Shown here one piece after another: positions 1-10,217 of a stretch of DNA of 40,584 nucleotides. Position 1 is the stretch's first letter. Each line of letters begins with the position of its first letter. The notes under the pieces were generated by a model. It searched no databases and was not told the origin of the DNA. It saw only the letters and a list, made by a program, of their open reading frames with translations. The translations under genes were made by a program, and so were the position numbers. The stretch is from Burkholderiales bacterium (GTDB lineage Bacteria; Pseudomonadota; Gammaproteobacteria; Burkholderiales; Burkholderiaceae_D): the NCBI GenBank assembly GCA_016200895.1, contig JACQDX010000072.1:1-40584 (forward strand), read 5' to 3'.

Positions 1-153
1 AACCCTTTTTGATCATGTCAACTGTTTTATTCCGGACAGCAGTGTGCCTGCGCAGGAATGACGTTAATATGAGGAAGGTTTATCAAAAGATGGCAGTGCT
101 GGCCCACATCTGAGACGTGAAATTTGAAAACTGAAATCGGAGATCGACACGCA
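1..153. other. Left-edge non-coding stretch
   Basis: No convincing gene is seen. Around 33-63 the text includes CCTGCGCAGGAATGACG, which resembles the short dispersed palindromic repeats common between proteobacterial genes; only one partial copy is visible, so this is a weak call. In many beta-proteobacteria ubiE follows the DUF971 gene, but nothing like it begins here. Confidence 0.3.
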
Positions 154-573
154 TCAATGCTTAGTCCCACAACTCCCCCCACCCTTCACCGCCATAGGCG
201 CATCCCGCCCCGTCTCCCCAACAAACCCCGCTGCCTGCAATTTCTCCAGGTATTCCTGCCAGACCTGGGCCTGGTTTTCACCCAGCCAATACAGATAATC
301 CCAGGTAAAAATCCCCGAGCTATGCTGGTCAGAAAAGATAGGCTTGATCGCATAATTACCCACAGGCTCTATGCCAACAATGCCAACATCGCGTTTGCCG
401 GTTTGCAGCGTCTCCTGCCCCGGCCCATGGCCGCGCACTTCGGCCGAAGGTGAAGACACGCGCAGTAATTCAAACGGCAAAGAAAACTCCTTGCCATCAT
501 CAAAAGCGACTTCAAGTACCCGCGATTGTGTGCGGGCATTCAGGGAAGTTGGTTGCGGGTTACCTATGCTCAT
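154..573 (-). CDS. DUF971 domain protein
   Basis: A 139-residue protein that is essentially one DUF971 domain, the small fold also found at the N-terminus of gamma-butyrobetaine hydroxylases. Seen: the N-terminal strand pattern R-x-L-E-V-x-F-D-D-G, the segment LPFELLRVSSPSAEVRGHGP (residues 35-54), and the family ending G-I-F-T-W-D-Y-L-Y-W-L. Free-standing members are often encoded next to ubiquinone genes, but their biochemical role is not established. The tail is Gly/Cys/His-containing. Its start codon overlaps the stop of the HIT gene by four bases (ATGA), so the two are probably translationally coupled and co-transcribed from upstream of the dehydrogenase gene. Family assignment is firm; function is unknown. 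Confidence 0.9.
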   Translation of the reverse strand: MSIGNPQPTSLNARTQSRVLEVAFDDGKEFSLPFELLRVSSPSAEVRGHGPGQETLQTGKRDVGIVGIEPVGNYAIKPIFSDQHSSGIFTWDYLYWLGENQAQVWQEYLEKLQAAGFVGETGRDAPMAVKGGGSCGTKH

Positions 574-998
574 GATGCGAAATTCGAAATAATGGTTTGC
601 CTTAATTGCGGCAACAACAGACGACGCGCGTCCAGTGCCGTTTGGCCGGCAGCATCGCTGCGCGCAGCCGCCCAGATCGGGTTGGGGAAATGCGCATCAT
701 CGGTATACCGTGGTATCAGATGCCAGTGCAGATGCGGCACCATATTACCAAGGCTGGCTACATTCATCTTGTGCGGTTGCATGACTGCGCGTATGGCTGC
801 TTCGAGCTTCCAGACTGCTTGCATGAACACAGACCTGTCGGCTTCGGACAGGTCCGTCATTTCCTTCACATGCGCATTCCAGATGACGCGGCAAAAGCCG
901 GGGTAATTGGCGTCATCCACGAGGATGATGCGCAGCTGATCCGTGCTGACGATGACATCGCCAGCACTGGCATCACATAATTCACAAACGACAGTCAT
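570..998 (-). CDS. HIT family protein
   Basis: A 142-residue histidine-triad protein, nucleotide hydrolase/transferase superfamily. The triad VPHLHWHLIPRY lies near residues 105-116, with the middle histidine the expected nucleophile. The N-terminus has C-E-L-C, a possible zinc-binding start seen in some HIT proteins. The strand F-C-R-V-I-W-N-A-H-V-K-E resembles the Fhit/diadenosine-polyphosphate hydrolase type, but substrate cannot be deduced. The start codon shares one base with the upstream dehydrogenase stop (TAATG), and the stop overlaps the DUF971 start, giving a tightly coupled three-gene operon. Confidence 0.92.
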   Translation of the reverse strand: MTVVCELCDASAGDVIVSTDQLRIILVDDANYPGFCRVIWNAHVKEMTDLSEADRSVFMQAVWKLEAAIRAVMQPHKMNVASLGNMVPHLHWHLIPRYTDDAHFPNPIWAAARSDAAGQTALDARRLLLPQLRQTIISNFAS

Positions 999-3900
999 TA
1001 CACCAGCACCCTTTCTATACCACCGTTATTGGCTTTGGCGACATACTCTGGCATCCAGTTTGGCCCCAAAATATGCTTGGCCATTTCAACGACGATATAG
1101 TCTGCAGTCGTGCCAGAATCTTCATCGTAGCGTGCCAAGCCCTGCAAACAGGCTGGGCAGGATGTCAGGATTTTGACGTCACCGGTAAAACCATCGGCAC
1201 GCAGCTTATCTGCGCCCTTGTTCATTTCTTCTTCCTTGCGGAAGCGTATCTGGGTAGAGATATCAGGGCGCGATACCGCCAGCGTGCCCGCTTCACCACA
1301 GCAGCGATCATTCTTTTCTATCTTGACGTCATCGACCGTGGTGATCAGTGCATTCACCGTTTTCAAGGGGTCTTGCAATTTCATCGGTGTATGGCAAGGG
1401 TCGTGATACATATAACGCGTACCATTCACTGCGGCCAGCTTGACGTCTTTTTCCAACAAGAATTCATGGATGTCAATGATGCGGCTGCCAGGAAATATCT
1501 TGTCGAATTCATAGCCCTGTATCTGGTCATAGCAGGTGCCGCAAGAAACGACGACGGTCTTGATATCCAGATAGTTCAGGGTGTTGGCCATGCGATGGAA
1601 CAGCACACGGTTATCGGTAATCATCTTCTCGGCCTTATCGAACTGGCCGGCACTGCGTTGCGGGTAACCGCAGCACAGATAACCTGGTGGCAGCACGGTT
1701 TGCACGCCTACATTCCACAACATCGCCTGCGTTGCCAGGCCGACTTGTGAGAACAGCCTTTCTGAACCGCAGCCAGGGAAATAGAACACGGCTTCAGTAT
1801 CTGCTGTCGTGGTCTGCGGATTGCGGATGATGGGTACCATCTTGTCATCTTCAATATCCAGCAGCGCACGTGCAGTCTTCTTGGGAAGATTACCCGGCAT
1901 TTTCTTGTTGATGAAGTGGATGACCTGCTCGCGTATGGCAGGCTTGCCCAGGCTCGCCGGTGGTGCTTTGGTCTGCTTTTTGGCGAGCTTTTTCAATACC
2001 GTATTACCGAGTCGTTGTGCCGCCACGCCCCATCCAAAAATCACCTGACGGGCCGCCTTGATGGTGGCCGGGTCTTTGGCATTCAAAAAGAACATGGCTG
2101 ATGCCGTGCCAGGGTTGAAAGATTTCTTGTCCATCTTGCGCAAGAGATTACGCATATTCATCGACACATCACCAAAGTCGATATCGACCGGACAGGGCGT
2201 CAAGCATTTATGGCAGACCGTACAGTGATCGGCCACATCTTCAAATTCTTCCCAGTGCTTGATGGAAATACCGCGGCGCGTTTGCTCCTCATACAAAAAG
2301 GCTTCGACCAGCAGCGACGTTGCCAGGATTTTGTTACGCGGCGAATATAGCAAATTGGCGCGTGGTACATGGGTGGCGCAAACAGGCTTGCACTTGCCAC
2401 AGCGCAGGCAATCCTTGACACTATTGGCAATCGCACCGATATCGCTTTGCTGCATGATCAGCGACTCATGGCCCATCAAACCAAACGAAGGCGTGTAGGC
2501 ATTGCGCAAGTCGGCAGCAAAATCTGGCAGGTTCAGCAGCTTGCCCTTGTTGAAGCGGCCTTCGGGATCAATGCGCAGTTTGTACGAGCGGAAATCCTTA
2601 ATTTCATCTTCAGTCAAGAATTCCAGCTTGGTGATACCTATGCCATGTTCACCAGAGATGACGCCATTCAGCGAACGCGCCAGCACCATGATGCGGGCAA
2701 CGGCATGATGCGCCACCTGCAGCATTTCATAATCGTCAGAATTGACTGGCAAATTGGTATGTACATTGCCATCACCTGCATGCATGTGCAAGGCGACGAA
2801 GACGCGGCTGCGCAAGACTTTCTTGTGCACGGCCACGCATTCATCCAGTATCAGCTTGAAGGCTGAACCATTGAAAATCTGGCGCAGTTGCGCGCGAATT
2901 TCTGTCTTCCACGATACCCGCACTGTCCTGTCCTGGACGATGGAAAATACTGTCACATCAGGCTGTTGTTGCAGTCTTTCATCGAAAACAAATTCCAGCT
3001 TGTCCAGGCCCAGTTCCAACAACTCTGCCTTGGCTGCACTGAGTGGCTTGTCGAGATTATTGAGCAAATAAGTCCAGCGCGCTTCTGCTGCTTGCAGGAG
3101 TGCATTCGCCTCATTGACGCGATCTTCCAGCAATTCAGACGCGGGGATATCATCACCAGCGGCATCTTCACTTTTGCCCAGCGGCAGATTGCGTTTGGCG
3201 AAAAAGCCCTTCAAGGCGTCCAGCAAAGCCAGCTTGTTTTGTATCGATAATTCTATGTTGATACGCTCTATGCCATCGGTGTATTCACCCATGCGATTGA
3301 GCGGGATTACCACGTCTTCATTGATCTTGAAGGCATTGGTATGCTTGGAAATTGCCGCTGTCTTGGCACGGTCCAGCCAGAATTTTTTACGAGCTTCCGG
3401 GCTGACGGCGACAAAGCCTTCACCGACGCGAGTATTGGCGATGCGTATGACTTCAGACGCGGCTTGTGCCACGGCGTTTTCATCATCGCCCACGATGTCA
3501 CCGAACAGCGCCATCTTGGGCAAGACACCGCGCTTGGATTTGGTCGTATAGCCGACAGCACGCAGATAGCGTTCATCCAGATGTTCCAGACCCGCCAATA
3601 TCGCGCCGCCTTTGCGGGTTTCGTTATCGAGGTAATCCTTGATTTCAACGATGCTTGGTATGGCATCACGTGCCTGGCCAAAAAATTCCAGGCAGACGGT
3701 ACGGGCAAACTTGGGCATCTTGTGCAAGATCCAGCGTGCCGATGTAATCAGACCATCGCAACCTTCTTTTTGCACACCTGGCAAACCCGCCAGGAATTTG
3801 TCGGTCACGTCCTTGCCCAAACCTTCTTTGCGGAAGACACGGCCCTTGATATCGAGTTGCTCAGTCTTGAATGCTTGCTTCTCGCCCGGATGTGTCCATT

Positions 3901-4972
3901 CGAGCTTGAACTTGGCGATTTCCACATCATGGATTTTGCCGAGATTATGCTCAAGTCTTGTCACTTCCAGCCAGTCACCATTCGGGTCCACCATGCGCCA
4001 TGAGGCCAGATTGTCGAGCGCTGTGCCCCACAATACTGCCTTCTTGCCGCCTGCATTCATGGCGACATTACCGCCTATGCACGAGGCTTCAGCAGAGGTT
4101 GGGTCAACGGCAAATACAAAACCGGCTTTTTCAGCGGCATCTGACACGCGCTTGGTGACGACACCGGCACCTGAGTAGATGACGGCATAATCGCGGTCGA
4201 CACCCGGCAGGCGCGTCATTTCGACTTCGCCCAGTTGTTCCAGCTTTTCAGTATTAATGACGGCCGACAAAGGCGTCAGCGGTATCGCGCCGCCGGTATA
4301 ACCCGTGCCGCCGCCCCGCGGGATGATGGTCAGGCCAAGCTCTATACAGCTTTTGACGAGGCCCGCCATTTCATCTTCAGTGTCCGGCGTCAGCACGACG
4401 AAGGGGTATTCAACACGCCAGTCAGTTGCATCAGTGACATGCGATACGCGGCTCAGGCCATCGAACTTGATATTGTCTTTTGCCGTAAAACGCGCCAGCA
4501 ACTTGCTGGCCTTCTTGCGCAAATCATAGGTGTCGCGAAAATCCTTGGAAAACGCTGCCACCGCCTTGCGGGCCGCCTGCACCAGTGTTTCCACGCTATT
4601 GCTGCGCTCTGCATCATGGTCATTGGCGGTACTGAGGCGACGCTTTTCGACTTCGGCGAGTCTGTGGTTCAGCGCATCAATCAAATCCTGACGACGCTTG
4701 GGGTTATCCAGCATATCGTCTTGCAGATAGGGATTGCGCTGCACGACCCAGATATCACCCAGCACTTCATACAGCATGCGCGCAGATCGCCCGGTCTGGC
4801 GTTTGCCGCGCAATTGATCAAGCAATTGCCATGCATCTTCACCTAGCAGGCGGATGACGATTTCGCGGTCAGAAAACGAGGTGTAGTTATAGGGGATTTC
4901 CCGCACGCGGGTCGGTGTGGCGCCTTGGGGTGCATCAGCGAGCAAGGCCTGGATCTGGGCTGGAGCGTTCAT
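998..4972 (-). CDS. Fused FAD-linked / Fe-S oxidoreductase (D-lactate/glycolate dehydrogenase type)
   Basis: A 1324-residue protein combining the flavin and iron-sulfur halves that are separate GlcD and GlcF-like subunits in other bacteria. Order seen: an N-terminal DUF3683-like region (about 1-180); an FAD-binding PCMH domain with [14 protein letters not shown] near 218; an FAD-oxidase C-terminal domain with [10 protein letters not shown] and GEHGIGITK near 780; two 4Fe-4S motifs, [11 protein letters not shown] and [12 protein letters not shown]; and two CCG-type domains (FPGCGSE...CCGYP and HDPCHTP...RCCGEAGT). Such proteins oxidise 2-hydroxyacids (D-lactate, glycolate or similar) and pass electrons to the respiratory chain; the substrate is not readable from sequence. 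No signal peptide or membrane segment is evident. First gene of the operon with HIT and DUF971. All cysteine motifs look intact. Confidence 0.93.
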   Translation of the reverse strand: MNAPAQIQALLADAPQGATPTRVREIPYNYTSFSDREIVIRLLGEDAWQLLDQLRGKRQTGRSARMLYEVLGDIWVVQRNPYLQDDMLDNPKRRQDLIDALNHRLAEVEKRRLSTANDHDAERSNSVETLVQAARKAVAAFSKDFRDTYDLRKKASKLLARFTAKDNIKFDGLSRVSHVTDATDWRVEYPFVVLTPDTEDEMAGLVKSCIELGLTIIPRGGGTGYTGGAIPLTPLSAVINTEKLEQLGEVEMTRLPGVDRDYAVIYSGAGVVTKRVSDAAEKAGFVFAVDPTSAEASCIGGNVAMNAGGKKAVLWGTALDNLASWRMVDPNGDWLEVTRLEHNLGKIHDVEIAKFKLEWTHPGEKQAFKTEQLDIKGRVFRKEGLGKDVTDKFLAGLPGVQKEGCDGLITSARWILHKMPKFARTVCLEFFGQARDAIPSIVEIKDYLDNETRKGGAILAGLEHLDERYLRAVGYTTKSKRGVLPKMALFGDIVGDDENAVAQAASEVIRIANTRVGEGFVAVSPEARKKFWLDRAKTAAISKHTNAFKINEDVVIPLNRMGEYTDGIERINIELSIQNKLALLDALKGFFAKRNLPLGKSEDAAGDDIPASELLEDRVNEANALLQAAEARWTYLLNNLDKPLSAAKAELLELGLDKLEFVFDERLQQQPDVTVFSIVQDRTVRVSWKTEIRAQLRQIFNGSAFKLILDECVAVHKKVLRSRVFVALHMHAGDGNVHTNLPVNSDDYEMLQVAHHAVARIMVLARSLNGVISGEHGIGITKLEFLTEDEIKDFRSYKLRIDPEGRFNKGKLLNLPDFAADLRNAYTPSFGLMGHESLIMQQSDIGAIANSVKDCLRCGKCKPVCATHVPRANLLYSPRNKILATSLLVEAFLYEEQTRRGISIKHWEEFEDVADHCTVCHKCLTPCPVDIDFGDVSMNMRNLLRKMDKKSFNPGTASAMFFLNAKDPATIKAARQVIFGWGVAAQRLGNTVLKKLAKKQTKAPPASLGKPAIREQVIHFINKKMPGNLPKKTARALLDIEDDKMVPIIRNPQTTTADTEAVFYFPGCGSERLFSQVGLATQAMLWNVGVQTVLPPGYLCCGYPQRSAGQFDKAEKMITDNRVLFHRMANTLNYLDIKTVVVSCGTCYDQIQGYEFDKIFPGSRIIDIHEFLLEKDVKLAAVNGTRYMYHDPCHTPMKLQDPLKTVNALITTVDDVKIEKNDRCCGEAGTLAVSRPDISTQIRFRKEEEMNKGADKLRADGFTGDVKILTSCPACLQGLARYDEDSGTTADYIVVEMAKHILGPNWMPEYVAKANNGGIERVLV

Positions 4973-5380
4973 CAGTGACGTGGTTGGACGGATTTTTAAA
5001 AGTCCATTCTAACTTATTGCGATGCACCACGCTCCAACAGCCTTGAAGTTTATACGGTAATGAATGGCAATTGTAGCAATTTTCCAAATGGAATTTGGCA
5101 AAAACCGCCAGAAATGACGCAAAAGTGGCTATCTTTGTAAATTCATCACAATTGCGGCTGCATAAAAGTTTGGCAGGGAAATTTGACTAACATCGTAAGT
5201 CGTATTTTACACCCGCCTGCATGTGGGCAGCAGCCATTTAGACGTAAACAAAACAGAGGCATGTCGGTAAATTTATTTTGCCATAATAAAAAAACATCTT
5301 CCCGTTATCATGGGAATGGCAAAAATACCTGATAAAGAGATTTTTCAGTCTTAACGCTGCTAACTTTCAATAAAACAGCT
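4973..5380. other. Intergenic region without a recognised gene
   Basis: About 400 AT-rich bases with no coding-like frame. It should hold the promoter of the minus-strand dehydrogenase operon and the 3' end of the next minus-strand gene. TAGAAT on the minus strand near 5008 could be a -10 box, but no -35 at good spacing was found. Confidence 0.4.
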
Positions 5381-6163
5381 TTAGCAAATACGGCATTCAA
5401 AATCTACCATCTCCCTGGGAATGACATATCTCTTGCCATCAAATCGCAACAAATATTTTTTGATTTCTCTCTTGATGACTTTTACCTGGCAGTCATCCTC
5501 ATCCAACGTTGCCCCTTTGATACGCTCATCACGGGTGTCGACGAGCTCTTCGCTTACAAGTAAATCAAAATGGCCATTCTTTTTTTTCTTGGCCATATTA
5601 ATGGTTCTCGTACCAGTGCGAGTTTCGTTCATACACTGAGGAAATCGTTTATTAAAACTCTCAATGATCGGCGCATTCGATAAAATCTCAAGCAAGCTTT
5701 TCCCTCTCAAAATATAAAGTGACAAGCTTTGATGATAAGAAAATCCAGTACCTCCCTCACTTGAGCGGATACCAAATGCCCTACCACTTGAAGTGATTTT
5801 GTAATTTGCAGTATCAATCTCAATTCCACCAAAGCGAGTGCCATCCCATACAAACCTCCGGGGATAAAATTGGTGTGCGATGGTATCCCCGCTACTCGTG
5901 TTGACTAGTGAAATATCCAGGTTGTACTCACCCATGACATCGCTATTTCCCACTTCACTACCTTTCTGAAGCCGGGCAATCGCGACAATGCTGATACCAG
6001 GCGCATCAGGCATGGGCTTGCATACAACAAACTGCGAGATTTCGTGACGCTCTTCGATATAACCGAGGCCACGCCGCACTTCATCCACGAATGCTTCTTC
6101 GCAGGCAGCAAATGAGGCATTTGAAAATAGCATCAACAGCAAGATCAAAGCGAGTCGTACCAT
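5381..6163 (-). CDS. Exported protein of unknown function
   Basis: Not recognised. The ATG at 6163 is chosen, although the frame is open to 6214, because it gives a clean Sec signal peptide (M-V-R-L-A-L-I-L-L-L-M-L-F ending S-F-A, cleavage before A-C-E-E). The mature part, about 240 residues, is mixed alpha/beta with five cysteines, including one just after the signal and C-R-I-C at the end, consistent with periplasmic disulfides. There is a basic patch M-A-K-K-K-K-N near the middle. The next gene on the same strand is also a small exported unknown, but they are about 270 bases apart, so a shared operon is uncertain. Confidence 0.6.
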   Translation of the reverse strand: MVRLALILLLMLFSNASFAACEEAFVDEVRRGLGYIEERHEISQFVVCKPMPDAPGISIVAIARLQKGSEVGNSDVMGEYNLDISLVNTSSGDTIAHQFYPRRFVWDGTRFGGIEIDTANYKITSSGRAFGIRSSEGGTGFSYHQSLSLYILRGKSLLEILSNAPIIESFNKRFPQCMNETRTGTRTINMAKKKKNGHFDLLVSEELVDTRDERIKGATLDEDDCQVKVIKREIKKYLLRFDGKRYVIPREMVDFECRIC

Positions 6164-6430
6164 GTTTACTGATCTTTCAATAATAGAGCAAGTTAATACC
6201 TTCAGCATAGCCAAGACCAGACCGTATTTGATCCATCAATGCAGTATCACAACCGCCATATGTAGCTCTTGAAAACAATGCCAATAGCGATATCAGACAA
6301 AAAAAAACACCATTTTTCTTAGACGTTCAGAGACGGAACGTGATGGAAGCACATAAACGTGATCGATTAAAAAGCCCTCAAATGAATTATCGGGAACTAT
6401 GCGTGCCAAATATACTCTGTTTGAAACTCT

Positions 6431-7036
6431 TCATGTATATGTGAAGGTTCCATGCGAGCTGAAAAAGGCTGACTTATTGCTGACGCTTACTCCTGTCACG
6501 AATGATTTACGTACATCTTTTAATTTGGAGATGTCTTCAATAGCACTGGCAGCAGTAAGACTCCAGCGACCGTCTATCCATCTCAAGAATACGATAAAAG
6601 TTTTTGGTGGTTCGTTCTCGATATTCAAAGAAGAGGCATATCGTTCAGCAGCAAACGACACGCCATTCCGCAAATTGGGGCGGGACCTGAAACCGCAGTC
6701 CACGAGTGAAACCGGGTTGATGGTGACAACAAGCTTGTCTCCATTTTTGACGGGAGAGTCTGGCAATTTGGATGTGATGTCTGGAGAATCAAGCCTGGAT
6801 GCATCAGTTCCAGAATAAAGCAGTTCACGCGCAATCAAAGGCCATGAAATTACATTGCAGGCATTGGCATTTGCGCTATTTTGAGGGGCGAATGTCGCTG
6901 GCCTGTCCACGACCAGCACAGCTTGCGATCTGGAAACCAGCTCGGGCAGACTAAGGTCGTTAAAAACCGGGCGACCGGCAAAGGCAAGCGTTGGAGTGAG
7001 CAACACTAGAGTCAGGGTAAGCAGCACTAAGCGCAT
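6431..7036 (-). CDS. Exported protein of unknown function
   Basis: Not recognised. Starting at the ATG at 7036 gives M-R-L-V-L-L-T-L-T-L-V-L-L-T-P-T-L-A-F-A, a typical Sec signal peptide cleaved before G-R-P-V; the upstream in-frame start at 7078 would bury it. The mature protein of about 180 residues has L-P-E-L-V-S-R-S-Q-A-V-L-V-V-D-R and F-I-V-F-L-R-W-I-D-G-R-W-S-L, suggesting a small beta-rich periplasmic domain. Cysteines are few. A strong hairpin lies between this gene and the HAD gene upstream, so it may have its own promoter. Confidence 0.6.
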   Translation of the reverse strand: MRLVLLTLTLVLLTPTLAFAGRPVFNDLSLPELVSRSQAVLVVDRPATFAPQNSANANACNVISWPLIARELLYSGTDASRLDSPDITSKLPDSPVKNGDKLVVTINPVSLVDCGFRSRPNLRNGVSFAAERYASSLNIENEPPKTFIVFLRWIDGRWSLTAASAIEDISKLKDVRKSFVTGVSVSNKSAFFSSHGTFTYT

Positions 7037-7078
7037 ACAGGAATCCCATGTCTGACAATGCTGCAATAAAATTAGCAT

Positions 7079-7106
7079 CTACGGCGAGTAAAAAAACTCG
7101 CCGTAG
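7079..7106 (-). terminator. Hairpin after the HAD phosphatase gene
   Basis: A perfect 11-bp inverted repeat (CTACGGCGAGT / ACTCGCCGTAG) with a six-base loop that is all T on the minus strand. It lies about 60 bases past the stop of the HAD gene. The following minus-strand bases are AT-rich (ATGCTAATTTTATT) but not a pure T run. Probably the transcript end of the HAD gene and insulation of the downstream gene. Confidence 0.65.
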
Positions 7107-7166
7107 CATCAGTCAGTAATCAACTAACAGATGAGCTAACAAATAGGCCAACAAACAAGCTGAAAA

Positions 7167-8468
7167 TTAACCCAGCAATGCAGGCGCAGTCTTGCCGTAT
7201 TTCAGTGTGGTTTCCACTGGCAACCAGTTACCTGTGGATTCCTGGCGGCCTTGCAGCAGGAAGCGTGGATGCGCTTCTTTGGCGGTGTCAGCAGCGGCCT
7301 TGGACAATTCACCGATCTTGCCTTTTTTGAGACGGTTCACGACCAGGCCGATTTCTGTTTCTTTGAAATCGCGCAGCATGTCGTAATCACCATCGCTGTC
7401 GCCCGCAACAAATACCGGGCCGTAGCCTTTTTTGGCAACCAGTTCACGTTTGATGACAACGCTCTTGCCGGGGCCCCAGTTCAAAGGCCAGTCTTTGCGG
7501 TAGGCGTTTTTATAAACGTCGCCATTTTGTTCCAGCCGCAGGCCAAGAACATTTTCACGCTGTACGTGGTAGCCATATTTTGGATTGGACGCGAATACAG
7601 CGACTACATCTTCCAGCGAGGCGGTGCTGACGTACACATCAAAACCATTTTGACGGAAGGTATTCATCAATGTGGCCACTTCTGTACACAGGCGTATGCC
7701 GTGGAAATGGGCCGTGGTGATGACACCGGCTATACCAGGCAAGGATGCCGGGCTGGTGTATTTGACTTTGCTCAGGCCCATGCCCAGGTTGGCATCATTC
7801 GATGCTTCTGCCAGTGCGCTGACTTCGGCAACTGTCATGTTGGCGAAGAAGTAGATCACCCATGGATAACCAACGTTCACGCCGTGCGTGTCATTGACGG
7901 CTTCGTACAAGAAGTAGAGCTTGGCGCGGAAGTCCTGGAATTGGGCAGTTTCGACGATTTCTTCGAGGCTGCGACTACCGGCCATGCCTTTGTAGTTGGC
8001 GTGCAGGTAAGCGTAGTCGCTGTCGAGGTCAGTACAAACGCTTTCCAGGTCGAGTTGCTTGCCAGCGGCATTTTTGTAGTCAGCAGTGAAGTTACCCACT
8101 GGTACATTTTGACGGATGATGGCAGAGAATTCTGGCGGACTCAGCTTGAATGCCAGATGATTGATCTGGTACATCAGCAGCGCTTCTTCGCAGTCATTCA
8201 TGATGCTGGTGTTGTCCCAGTCAAACACGGCATAAGGCTTACGCCTGGCAGAATACGTTTTGCTGCTATTGCCATGTTTGGCGACCAGGGCCGCCACCAG
8301 GTCACGATTGCGTGGTGACCATTTGGCGCTGTCCAGAAATACTGTTGGTGCTGCTGCGGCAGGTTTTGCCATAGCTGGCACGGCCAATGTTGCGCCTGCC
8401 GCAGTTGCAACCAGACCTTGCAAAAAACCGCGGCGTGGCTGTTGATTGGTTTGTTTAGTATCTTGCAT
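7167..8468 (-). CDS. Tat-exported HAD-family phosphatase (phosphorylcholine phosphatase-like)
   Basis: A 433-residue protein with a twin-arginine signal (P-R-R-G-F-L-Q-G at 11-18, then a hydrophobic stretch ending A-M-A), so it is probably exported folded to the periplasm. HAD motif I is V-F-D-W-D-N-T-S with D83 as nucleophile and D85 as acid/base; a motif II-like S-T-A-S and a motif III/IV region G-D-S-D-G-D-Y-D-M follow, with a conserved lysine segment between. The D-x-D-N-T form, large cap and GDSDGDYD pattern resemble Pseudomonas PchP-type phosphorylcholine phosphatases, but substrate is inferred only. GGAAATTAA upstream of the ATG provides a Shine-Dalgarno. No choline genes are adjacent. 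Confidence 0.8.
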   Translation of the reverse strand: MQDTKQTNQQPRRGFLQGLVATAAGATLAVPAMAKPAAAAPTVFLDSAKWSPRNRDLVAALVAKHGNSSKTYSARRKPYAVFDWDNTSIMNDCEEALLMYQINHLAFKLSPPEFSAIIRQNVPVGNFTADYKNAAGKQLDLESVCTDLDSDYAYLHANYKGMAGSRSLEEIVETAQFQDFRAKLYFLYEAVNDTHGVNVGYPWVIYFFANMTVAEVSALAEASNDANLGMGLSKVKYTSPASLPGIAGVITTAHFHGIRLCTEVATLMNTFRQNGFDVYVSTASLEDVVAVFASNPKYGYHVQRENVLGLRLEQNGDVYKNAYRKDWPLNWGPGKSVVIKRELVAKKGYGPVFVAGDSDGDYDMLRDFKETEIGLVVNRLKKGKIGELSKAAADTAKEAHPRFLLQGRQESTGNWLPVETTLKYGKTAPALLG

Positions 8469-8710
8469 TTAATTTCCTTAATTTCCATTGCGCATGCTTT
8501 GCCGCATGCTAGAGCGGGTATTTTTATCAAAAAGCCATCTTGAAAATACAAAACTTGATGCGTGCTGAATACTGCCTATGCGTGCTTATTCGTTCTTTCC
8601 GGCAAGCATTATAGTCAAACATTGTGACATCCCTGCATGCGACACAAAAAATTTCAGCAAACTTGTCAATACATTATTTTCCAGCTCATTTGCAAGGGCG
8701 TTCTTCGCAA

Positions 8711-9556
8711 TTACTGTTCTACTCTATCAAGCACAGAATGCAAATGGCATAAATGCACTTCTGATGGTGCGAATAGGCGTATTGGTAAATCACTCATGCC
8801 TATGCCCTGGCTGGTCAGCAGTTGACGCCCGTCTGGCAAGGCAAACAAGCCCCGTGCATAGCGGCGCTCACCTGAGCCTGGTGGCAAGACTAGCGGCTTG
8901 CCACCAGACGTGGCAATTTGCCCGCCATGGGTATGGCCGCAAAAAGCAAGCTGGAAATCATGTCCAGCTACAAGTTTGAGACCCAGCGGCGAATGCATGA
9001 GCAACAAACGCACATCACCTGCCCCTGCAAAAGTCTGCTCTGCATCAGGCATGCCGACACCTGGTTCATCCAGACCACAGATAGAAATTGCATCAAAGGG
9101 TTCAGGCAAGCGTGTGCTTTGATTGACCAGCACCTGCACACCCGCATCCTGCAGGCAATTGAAGATATGTACATCGTCCAACCACAAGTCATGGTTGCCC
9201 ATGACAGCAAACTTGGGAGTGGCTGGATTGAGTAAACCCAGCGGTTTAATCAGATGCCGCATATGCCTGGCATGCAGGGAAACATAGTCGCCACCAAACA
9301 GGATGACATCTGGCGCAAAGTTGGCAATGGCGGCAAACGCCTGTTCCAGCAAACGTACATCCGTCAGCGGCCCTGCATGCAAATCCGAAATGAAAGCCAG
9401 CTTGCAACTGAAGCCTTCAGGCACAGGCAGGTAAAATTCACGCCTGTCTATATGCAAGCCACCTTGCAGCTTCAGGGCATAGGCAAATGCGCGCTGCCCA
9501 GTTTTCTTGATAGAAGGCGGCTTCCAGCCCCTCGCCCGCACGCCGCCACCAGCCAT
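8711..9556 (-). CDS. Calcineurin-type metallophosphoesterase
   Basis: A 281-residue two-metal phosphoesterase. The full motif set is visible in order: I-S-D-L-H-A-G, G-G-D-Y-V, M-G-N-H-D-L-W, L-L-M-H-S-P and C-G-H-T-H-G-G-Q. This arrangement is that of the YkuE/YaeI group, which act on phospholipid headgroups or related phosphodiesters; the exact substrate cannot be told. Unlike many relatives there is no clear N-terminal membrane anchor; the first 20 residues are basic. GAGG sits nine bases upstream of the ATG. It starts 25 bases after the YqaA-type gene and is probably co-transcribed with it. Confidence 0.88.
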   Translation of the reverse strand: MAGGGVRARGWKPPSIKKTGQRAFAYALKLQGGLHIDRREFYLPVPEGFSCKLAFISDLHAGPLTDVRLLEQAFAAIANFAPDVILFGGDYVSLHARHMRHLIKPLGLLNPATPKFAVMGNHDLWLDDVHIFNCLQDAGVQVLVNQSTRLPEPFDAISICGLDEPGVGMPDAEQTFAGAGDVRLLLMHSPLGLKLVAGHDFQLAFCGHTHGGQIATSGGKPLVLPPGSGERRYARGLFALPDGRQLLTSQGIGMSDLPIRLFAPSEVHLCHLHSVLDRVEQ

Positions 9557-9581
9557 AGTATTTACCTCTGCCCATGTCAGA

Positions 9582-10073
9582 TCAGAATATGAAGTTGGCG
9601 ATTTTGCTCCAGTAGCCCTCTGGCACCCTCAGTAACAGCCATGTAATGACGATATAACGCAGGCATTTGCCCACTGCCATATAAAATACACTGGGCCAGA
9701 AAGGCAGGCGCAACCAACCTGCAAGGGTGCAGATAGGGTCACCGATGCCGGGCAGCCAGGCCAGCAGCATAGTCTTGGCACCAAAATGCTGTAGCCAGCG
9801 ATACCAGTAACTTTCACGCTCGCGGTCAAAGGCCTGTTTGGCGGCGTAGCCCATGCCATAGTCGACCATGCCCCCCAGGGTATTGCCTATGGTAGCGACA
9901 ACGATGACTTGCCAAAAAATTGCCGGATTGGCTTTGATGACGGCAAAAACGGCTGGTTCCGAGCCCAGGGGCAACAAAGTGGCCGAGATAAAACTGATGA
10001 GGAATACCGAACTCAAACCAATTTCAGGCAGTGCCAGAACGCTTAATAACCAATGGACTGCGGCTTCTATCAT
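9582..10073 (-). CDS. YqaA-type (DedA/SNARE-associated) inner-membrane protein
   Basis: A 163-residue membrane protein with four or more hydrophobic segments. It shows the YqaA pattern: S-A-T-L-L-P-L-G-S-E near residue 30, G-N-T-L-G-G-M-V-D-Y-G-M-G near 63, and W-L-P-G-I-G-D-P-I-C-T-L-A-G-W near 105. These belong to the SNARE-associated/DedA superfamily, linked in other bacteria to membrane lipid handling and proton-motive-force homeostasis; its own substrate is unknown. It is divergent from ilvA and directly upstream of the metallophosphoesterase gene, which fits a membrane-lipid theme by inference only. Confidence 0.88.
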   Translation of the reverse strand: MIEAAVHWLLSVLALPEIGLSSVFLISFISATLLPLGSEPAVFAVIKANPAIFWQVIVVATIGNTLGGMVDYGMGYAAKQAFDRERESYWYRWLQHFGAKTMLLAWLPGIGDPICTLAGWLRLPFWPSVFYMAVGKCLRYIVITWLLLRVPEGYWSKIANFIF

Positions 10074-10217
10074 CGTGGTTTGATATGGCGGTAAAAGGCA
10101 TACATTATAATGGCGCCGGTAATTTGAAATCAGTAAGCACGAATTTAGTACTAAGTTAGCCCTAAATTAGCCTGAAATCAGGCTTAGATCAGCAATTCAA
10201 CTATACATAAGACATCC

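Noticed and set aside
7251..8318. 355-codon plus-strand frame
   Set aside because: Antisense of the HAD phosphatase gene, with no recognisable domain.
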